Assembly (NCBI GenBank): GCA_963703085.1
Contig: OY969789.1
Location: forward strand, 2,418,001-2,482,000
Length of the DNA: 64,000 nt
DNA from: DATAEG01 sp963703085
GTDB lineage: Bacteria > Actinomycetota > Actinomycetes > Mycobacteriales > Jatrophihabitantaceae
Direction of reading: 5' to 3'
The position numbers and the translations under genes were made by a program. Every line of letters begins with the position of its first letter. Position 1 is the stretch's first letter. The notes below the pieces were generated by a model. That model was not told the DNA's origin and did not search any database. It worked only from the letters and a program-made list of their open reading frames with translations. Shown here piece by piece: positions 59,211 through 64,000 of the stretch.

Positions 59211-60461
59211 GTGACGGCCTCGGCAGACGCCCGGCTCACGCGGACGCAGGCACAGCTGCTGCGCGCGCTGCGCGACCGAGGGCCGCAGTCGGTGGCCGAA
59301 CTCGGGGATCTGCCCGACTACGCCCGGCCCCGGATCACCGCTGACATCTCGGCCTTGCGGGCCAGCGGACTGCTCGACGCGGATGGCAGCGTGCGCTCGC
59401 GCGGTGGCCGGCCCTCGAGCGTGGTCCGCTGGGCACGCGATGCGCGCTTCCTCGGTATCGACGTCGGCGAGTCCTCACTGTCCGTGGCGATCACCGACGG
59501 CGAGCTGGAAATCCTGCACCGGCTCGAAGAGGACACCGATCCGGGACACGACGCGGGGGGTGTGTTGGCGCAGGCGTCTCGAATGGCCGACCAACTGCGT
59601 CGCGCTGTGGGCGGCCATGTCCTCGGCGCCGGCGTCGGGGTGCCGGCCACGGTCACCTTCGGCACCGGCATCTGCGCCGCGGCTGCGGGCACGCCGGGAT
59701 GGGACGGCTTCCCGGTACGGGCCGTGCTCAGTCGGGCGCTGGGCACCACGGTGACCGTCGACAACGACGCCAACGTGATGGCCCTGGGCGAACTGCACCG
59801 TGGTGCGGCTCGCGGTGAGTCCGACCTGGTCTTCGTCAAGGCAGGGACGAGCGTGCGGTGCGGTGTCGTGCTCGGCGGTCGGCTGCACCGCGGCGTAAAC
59901 AGCACGGCCGGCGACATCGGCCACGTCCGAGTCGGACCGGACAGCGTCTCGTGCCGGTGCGGTCGAACCGGATGCCTGGACGCCGTGTTCAGCACACCGG
60001 CCGTCGTCCGCGGTGCCGTGGTGGCCGCGCTGGCCGGGCAATCGCGAGTGCTGTCGCGGGTCCTGGCCGACGAGGGCGTGCTCACCGTCAGCGCAGTGGC
60101 GATGGCGGCCGGCGAGCACGATCTTGCGGCGCTGCAGATCATCGCCGACGGCGCGCGCTTCCTCGGCAGGGTGCTCGGTCCGGTCGTCGACGTCATCGAT
60201 CCGCGGCTGGTCGTGCTCGGCGGTGCACTGGCCGAGTTGGGCGAGCCGCTGCTCGCGGCGACGCGTGACGCCACCCTCGCGCACACCGCAGCGGTACCCG
60301 CCGACCAACGCCGGATCGTGCTGAGCAGCCTGGGCGACCGTGCCGGTGAGATCGGCGGTGCGGTACTTGCCAGCGACAGTCTGCTGGCCGCTCCCGGGAT
60401 CGCAGCCGGTTCACATCTGCCGCCCGAGCAGCCCGGAGAGCAGGTACCCCTGATCGGTTGA
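59211..60461 (+). CDS. ROK-family transcriptional regulator
   Basis: 416 aa. N-terminal winged helix (QAQLLRALRDRGPQSVAELG, ARPRITADISALRASGLL) followed by the sugar-kinase-like ROK fold: LGIDVGESSLSVAITDG, VTVDNDANVMALGELHRGAA, GRLHRGVNSTAGDIGHVRVG and the zinc-cysteine motif CRCGRTGCLDAVFSTPAVV. Typically a repressor relieved by a sugar. It heads the carbohydrate cluster that follows. GTG start; no other in-frame start fits. Confidence 0.93.
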   Translation: MTASADARLTRTQAQLLRALRDRGPQSVAELGDLPDYARPRITADISALRASGLLDADGSVRSRGGRPSSVVRWARDARFLGIDVGESSLSVAITDGELEILHRLEEDTDPGHDAGGVLAQASRMADQLRRAVGGHVLGAGVGVPATVTFGTGICAAAAGTPGWDGFPVRAVLSRALGTTVTVDNDANVMALGELHRGAARGESDLVFVKAGTSVRCGVVLGGRLHRGVNSTAGDIGHVRVGPDSVSCRCGRTGCLDAVFSTPAVVRGAVVAALAGQSRVLSRVLADEGVLTVSAVAMAAGEHDLAALQIIADGARFLGRVLGPVVDVIDPRLVVLGGALAELGEPLLAATRDATLAHTAAVPADQRRIVLSSLGDRAGEIGGAVLASDSLLAAPGIAAGSHLPPEQPGEQVPLIG

Positions 60462-60608
60462 TCTCGCTCGTCGTCCCCCCTACCAGTCGACCCGGGAGGT
60501 CGTGCCCGTGCCCCCCCAACCACACCCGACGACCGGTGCCGCGCTCCATCGCGGCCCGCATGTCGATGTGCGCACGCGCCGCAACGACCGCAGTACGCCG
60601 TGTTGTCG

Positions 60609-61592
60609 ATGACGACCGACGTGCACGCGAGCACCGACCGGGCCGCCGAGGAGCTGCCCTCCGATCCGCCGGGCTCGCGCGGCCTGTCGCTCCTCGCGCG
60701 GCTGCGCCGCGACCGCTGGCTGTTGCTTTTTGCCCTGCCCGGTGCGCTCGCCCTGCTGCTGTTTTCCTACATCCCGCTGCTCGGCAACGTCATCGCATTC
60801 GAGGACTACCAGCCCTACCTCGGCATCGTTCACTCGCAGTGGAGCGGCTTCGCGAACTTCTCGGTCATCCTGCACGGCGACCCGGCGTTCCTGACCGCCT
60901 TGCGGAACACCCTGATCATCACTGCGCTGCAGGTGGCCTTCGTCTTCCCGGTGCCGATTGCACTGGCGCTGTTGCTCAACAGCCTGATGTCCGAGCGGAT
61001 CAAGCGAGTCGTGCAGTCTCTGCTGTACCTGCCGCACTTCATGTCCTGGGTGATCGTGGTCGCTGTGTTCCAGCGGATCCTCGGTAATGCCGGGTTGGTC
61101 TCGGAGTTCCTGCTGCACCACGGGCACGGGTCGCTGCACATCGTCGGTAACGCCGGCGCGTTCAAAGAACTGCTCACCCTGCAGGTCATCTGGAAGGACA
61201 CCGGTTGGGGCACGGTGCTGTTCCTGGCCGCACTCTCGCGCATCGACGTCCAGCTCTATGAAGCCTCGGCGGTCGACGGTGCGTCCCGCTGGCGGCAGCT
61301 GTGGCACATCACGATGCCCGGCATCCGCCCAGTGATCGTGCTGCTGCTCATCCTGCGGCTCGGCGACGTGCTCACTGTCGGCTTCGAACAAATCGTGCTG
61401 CAGCAGCCCGCCGTGGGAACGGATGTGTCCGAGGTGCTCGACACCTACGTCTACAACAACGGCGTCCTCGGCGGGGACTGGGGAGTCTCCGCCGCGGTCG
61501 GTCTGGTCAAGGGCGTGATCGGCTTGATACTCGTCCTCTCCGCCAACAAGATCGCCCACCTCTTCGGCGAGCGGGGGATCTACGAGTCATGA
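60609..61592 (+). CDS. Sugar ABC transporter permease (LplB-like)
   Basis: 327 aa from ATG 60609; GTG 60600 is an alternative. Six helices with first segment LLLFALPGALALLLFSYIPL; binding-protein-dependent permease loop EASAVDGASRWRQLWHITMP. The FEDYQPYLGIVHSQWSGFAN pattern is typical of LplB-type permeases for plant or complex polysaccharide oligosaccharides. No ATPase or solute-binding gene lies in the window; they may be beyond the edge or an ATPase may be shared. Confidence 0.94.
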   Translation: MTTDVHASTDRAAEELPSDPPGSRGLSLLARLRRDRWLLLFALPGALALLLFSYIPLLGNVIAFEDYQPYLGIVHSQWSGFANFSVILHGDPAFLTALRNTLIITALQVAFVFPVPIALALLLNSLMSERIKRVVQSLLYLPHFMSWVIVVAVFQRILGNAGLVSEFLLHHGHGSLHIVGNAGAFKELLTLQVIWKDTGWGTVLFLAALSRIDVQLYEASAVDGASRWRQLWHITMPGIRPVIVLLLILRLGDVLTVGFEQIVLQQPAVGTDVSEVLDTYVYNNGVLGGDWGVSAAVGLVKGVIGLILVLSANKIAHLFGERGIYES

Positions 61593-62542
61593 GTCCCACG
61601 ACCTCTGCCGTGCCCCGCTGGGCGGGAGCTGCGCCGCACCGCGCCGCGCGCCCGGTCCGCCACGTCAACGGCATCGCCGTCGCATCCCGCCCCGCTCGCG
61701 CGCTCAAGGGCGTGGTGCTGCTGCTGTGCTGCGTGTTGGTGGCCGGCCCGTTCGTCGCTGTGGTGGCCACCTCGCTCGCCGATGCCAACCAGGTCAGCCG
61801 GGCCGGCGGGCTGGTGTTCTGGCCGGACCACCCGAACCTGGACGCCTATCGCACGATCCTCTCCGGCGGCGTGGTGAGCCGGGCGCTTGCAGTTTCTATC
61901 GGCATCACCGTGGTCGGGACGGCACTGTCATTGGCCACGACGGCGCTGCTGGCCTATGGGCTGTCCCGCCCCGGCAGCTTCGCCCAGAAGCCGCTGCTCA
62001 TGATGGTGCTGTTCACTCTGCTGTTCTCGCCGGGCATCATCCCCAGCTATCTGGTGGTGAAGCAGCTCGGCCTGCTCAACTCGTACTGGTCACTGATCCT
62101 GCCGGTGATGGTCAGCGGCTTCAACGTCATCGTCATGCGGGCCTTCTTCATGGAGCTGCCCGCGGACCTGCTCGACGCCGCACGAGTGGACGGTGCTGGG
62201 GAGCTGTCCATCCTCTTCCGGATCGTGCTGCCGCTGTCCAAGGCAGTGCTCGCGGTGATCGGGCTGTTCTACGCCGTCGGGTATTGGAACTCCTTCTTCA
62301 CGGGCCTGCTGTACCTGTCCGACAACACCAAGTGGCCGTTGCAACTGGTGTTGCGTACGTACGTCGTGAACGGCAGCGCGATCGGTCTGGACTCCAGTGC
62401 CGCCGGTGAGATCGCCCCGCCGCCGCAGCAGGCGCTGCAGATGGCAATCCTCGTCCTGTCGCTGATCCCGATCATCCTGGTGTACCCGCTGATCCAGCGG
62501 CACTTCACCAAGGGCATCCTCATCGGCGCGGTGAAGGGCTGA
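61589..62542 (+). CDS. Sugar ABC transporter permease (YtcP-like)
   Basis: 317 aa, start overlapping the previous stop (ATGA). Six helices: ALKGVVLLLCCVLVAGPFVA, then AVSIGITVVGTALSLATTAL, MVLFTLLFSPGIIPSYLVVK. The coupling loop is LLDAARVDGAGELSILFRIV. Partner of the LplB-like permease. Ends with PLIQRHFTKGILIGAVKG, the characteristic C-terminus of YtcP. Confidence 0.94.
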   Translation: MSPTTSAVPRWAGAAPHRAARPVRHVNGIAVASRPARALKGVVLLLCCVLVAGPFVAVVATSLADANQVSRAGGLVFWPDHPNLDAYRTILSGGVVSRALAVSIGITVVGTALSLATTALLAYGLSRPGSFAQKPLLMMVLFTLLFSPGIIPSYLVVKQLGLLNSYWSLILPVMVSGFNVIVMRAFFMELPADLLDAARVDGAGELSILFRIVLPLSKAVLAVIGLFYAVGYWNSFFTGLLYLSDNTKWPLQLVLRTYVVNGSAIGLDSSAAGEIAPPPQQALQMAILVLSLIPIILVYPLIQRHFTKGILIGAVKG

Positions 62543-62544
62543 CC

Positions 62545-64000
62545 ATGTCGCCGTCATCGTCCGGCCCGGCCGTGCGCGTGCCGATCCCGGTCACCCGGGA
62601 CCCTTTCGTCAACACCCAACTGCTCCCGCTCGGCGTGGACGGTACGGGCGAGGAAGCGTTCTGGATCTCGTCGTACAACGCCCGGTCCGGGTGCACCGGC
62701 GTCGTCGTCACGGCATCCGGCCAGGCGCGGTTGATCAACTTTCCGCAGAGGTATGCCGGTTTCTACGCCGCGGCGGTAGCCGATCGGCACACGGTGTGGC
62801 TGGCAGATCAGCTATCCCGGGTGGTGCGCCTCGACCTATCGACCGACACGTGGATCGAGCACGAGACCGGCGCCCCGGATGCGCTGGTGTTCCAAGGCCT
62901 GGTCCGCGACGCCGCTACCGGAAAGACGTTCACGACCGCCTTCCCGGTGCCGCGTACCTGGGCGGTGTCCTTCGACCCGGCGACGGGCGAATCCGTGCAG
63001 TACCCGGACAGCTGCCCCGACCGCTACGCCTGCACCAGTTTCACCAACGGCGACGGTACGCACAGCATGCTGGTCTTCAACCCCGGGCTCAGCGTGCTGC
63101 GCTGGGATCCGGTCGCCGAGGCGGTGACCCGGGTCGATGTCGACGGGCTCGCGCCGGCACCTCATCCCCAGTTGCGGGTCGACGGAATCGGACAGGTGAT
63201 CCGCGACGAGGACGGACACGCCTACCTGCCGGGACGCGGCTGGTACGACCCAATGACGACCGCACTACACGACGGTCCGCGCCCCGAGCGGGAAGCGACC
63301 TGGTTCGGCCGGCGAGGCGCCCAGGCATGGGGCATGGACGACGACCTGCTGCTGCGGTGGGACCTGGCTTCCGGCACTGTCACCGAGCTGACCCGGCTGA
63401 CCGACAGTCACTTCCGGCACGCCGCGCTCACTGCGGACGGTGACGTGGTGAGTGTCTCGCGCTACGGCTACTTCCGCCGTGTCGACGGGCAGACGGGTGC
63501 CATCACCGCGGATGCGGTCCTGCCCACCGACGCTGTGGGCGAGGTCGACTGTGTCCGGCGCATCGACGAGCACCGCTTGCTGGGCACCCCGTTCATTTCG
63601 CAGCGCTTCTGGGTAATCGATCTCCCAACCAAGCGGGGACACGACCTCGGCCGCGCTGCCGCGGGCGACGGCGAGATCCTGCAGACGTGGAACGTGGGCG
63701 GCACGATCTACCAGGCCGCTTACACAACAGGAGAGCTGACCGCCTACCACCCGGATCGGCCGGCCGGTTACCCGGACAACCCGCGACCCGTCACGACGCC
63801 ACCAGGAGCGATGCGGCCGGTCGCGTCGGCGGCGATCGGGCCGATCCTCTACTACGGCTGCACCCGCCGGTACGGGCTCCTCGGCGGAACCATCACCCGG
63901 GTCGACACCCGCACCGGAGCTGCGCTGCACCGCGATGGACCGCTGCCCGATCAGGCGCTGACCAGCCTGCAGGTCGATGCCCAGCGGGGATGGCTGCTCG
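62545..64000 (+). CDS. Unfamiliar repeat-rich, propeller-like protein (partial, runs off right edge)
   Basis: At least 485 residues with no stop before the edge. No signal peptide. Repeated strand-rich units with blade-like closing motifs: VVRLDLSTDTWIEHE, LRWDPVAEAVTRVDV, LLRWDLASGTVTEL, YFRRVDGQTGAITA and ITRVDTRTGAALHRD each have the form xxRxDxxTGxxxxx. That spacing suggests a beta-propeller. It starts 2 bp after the permease stop, so is part of the sugar operon. A sugar-acid lyase or binding function is possible; not recognised. Confidence 0.72.
   Translation, partial: MSPSSSGPAVRVPIPVTRDPFVNTQLLPLGVDGTGEEAFWISSYNARSGCTGVVVTASGQARLINFPQRYAGFYAAAVADRHTVWLADQLSRVVRLDLSTDTWIEHETGAPDALVFQGLVRDAATGKTFTTAFPVPRTWAVSFDPATGESVQYPDSCPDRYACTSFTNGDGTHSMLVFNPGLSVLRWDPVAEAVTRVDVDGLAPAPHPQLRVDGIGQVIRDEDGHAYLPGRGWYDPMTTALHDGPRPEREATWFGRRGAQAWGMDDDLLLRWDLASGTVTELTRLTDSHFRHAALTADGDVVSVSRYGYFRRVDGQTGAITADAVLPTDAVGEVDCVRRIDEHRLLGTPFISQRFWVIDLPTKRGHDLGRAAAGDGEILQTWNVGGTIYQAAYTTGELTAYHPDRPAGYPDNPRPVTTPPGAMRPVASAAIGPILYYGCTRRYGLLGGTITRVDTRTGAALHRDGPLPDQALTSLQVDAQRGWLL

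Noticed and set aside
1..64000. CRISPR arrays, prophage structural genes, integrases, rRNA
   Set aside because: No regularly spaced repeats, capsid/portal/terminase-type proteins, integrases or rRNA segments were seen.
49164..64000. Second copy of the tRNA-Ala 3' end (attachment site)
   Set aside because: Scanning by eye found no repeat of the GGGTTCGAATCCCC segment to the right.

Overview
This is a very GC-rich chromosomal segment of an actinobacterium (Actinomycetota). The evidence is gene content: the actinobacterial division genes SepH (left edge) and a SepX/GlpR-like gene, a mycothiol-dependent-isomerase-type DinB protein, an F420/PPOX-type oxidoreductase, an MmyB-type regulator, frequent GTG starts and dense ATGA/GTGA stop-start overlaps. 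No rRNA or taxon-specific marker is present, so I do not name a genus. Several genes carry apparent single-base frameshifts, which may be sequence errors or real decay.

Left housekeeping block (1-16.7 kb): sepH-serC-citA face away from pdxH-MFS-aldose epimerase. A small regulator/ABC-2 exporter operon follows, then a photolyase. An MFS exporter is divergent from an MmyB-type regulator, which leads an operon with an MBL hydrolase and a dipeptidase. A second ABC-2 exporter is divergent from a signalling operon (16.8-19.7 kb) in which an RCK-type K+ channel sits between a histidine kinase and its response regulator. Next come two small hypothetical genes, a hydroxyproline-type catabolic pair (epimerase plus DapA-like lyase), tRNA-Arg(CCT), convergent otsA/otsB for trehalose, a HipA-like kinase/DUF3037 pair, and a Na+/H+ antiporter with a C-terminal UBP-type zinc finger.

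Middle (29-49 kb): two paralogous secreted sedolisin (S53) proteases lie beside a TrmB/LuxR-type regulator. All three genes share a conserved operator, TGGCA-N6-TGCCA, at identical promoter spacing; this is the strongest new observation in the window. Then come moaC-mogA-moaE, mscL, an SAF-domain protein, a TetR-PPOX operon with an 18-bp palindrome, an FmdB zinc ribbon, a sigma/anti-sigma pair, 5-FCL, galU, moeA, rimJ, a DUF4129-MoxR-DUF58 operon, a frameshifted SepX-like gene and tRNA-Ala(CGC).

Right accessory part (49.2-64 kb): this begins directly after tRNA-Ala and shows decay. It contains about 630 bp without a gene, a frameshifted DinB gene, a 5'-truncated third S53 protease and a luciferase-like monooxygenase remnant, among intact genes (NTF2-like protein, membrane protein, two-component system, epoxide hydrolase). 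The window ends in a carbohydrate-utilisation cluster: a DapA-like aldolase/dehydratase and an NAD-dependent epimerase/dehydrogenase divergent from a ROK regulator, two sugar ABC permeases and an unfamiliar repeat-rich, propeller-like protein that runs off the right edge.
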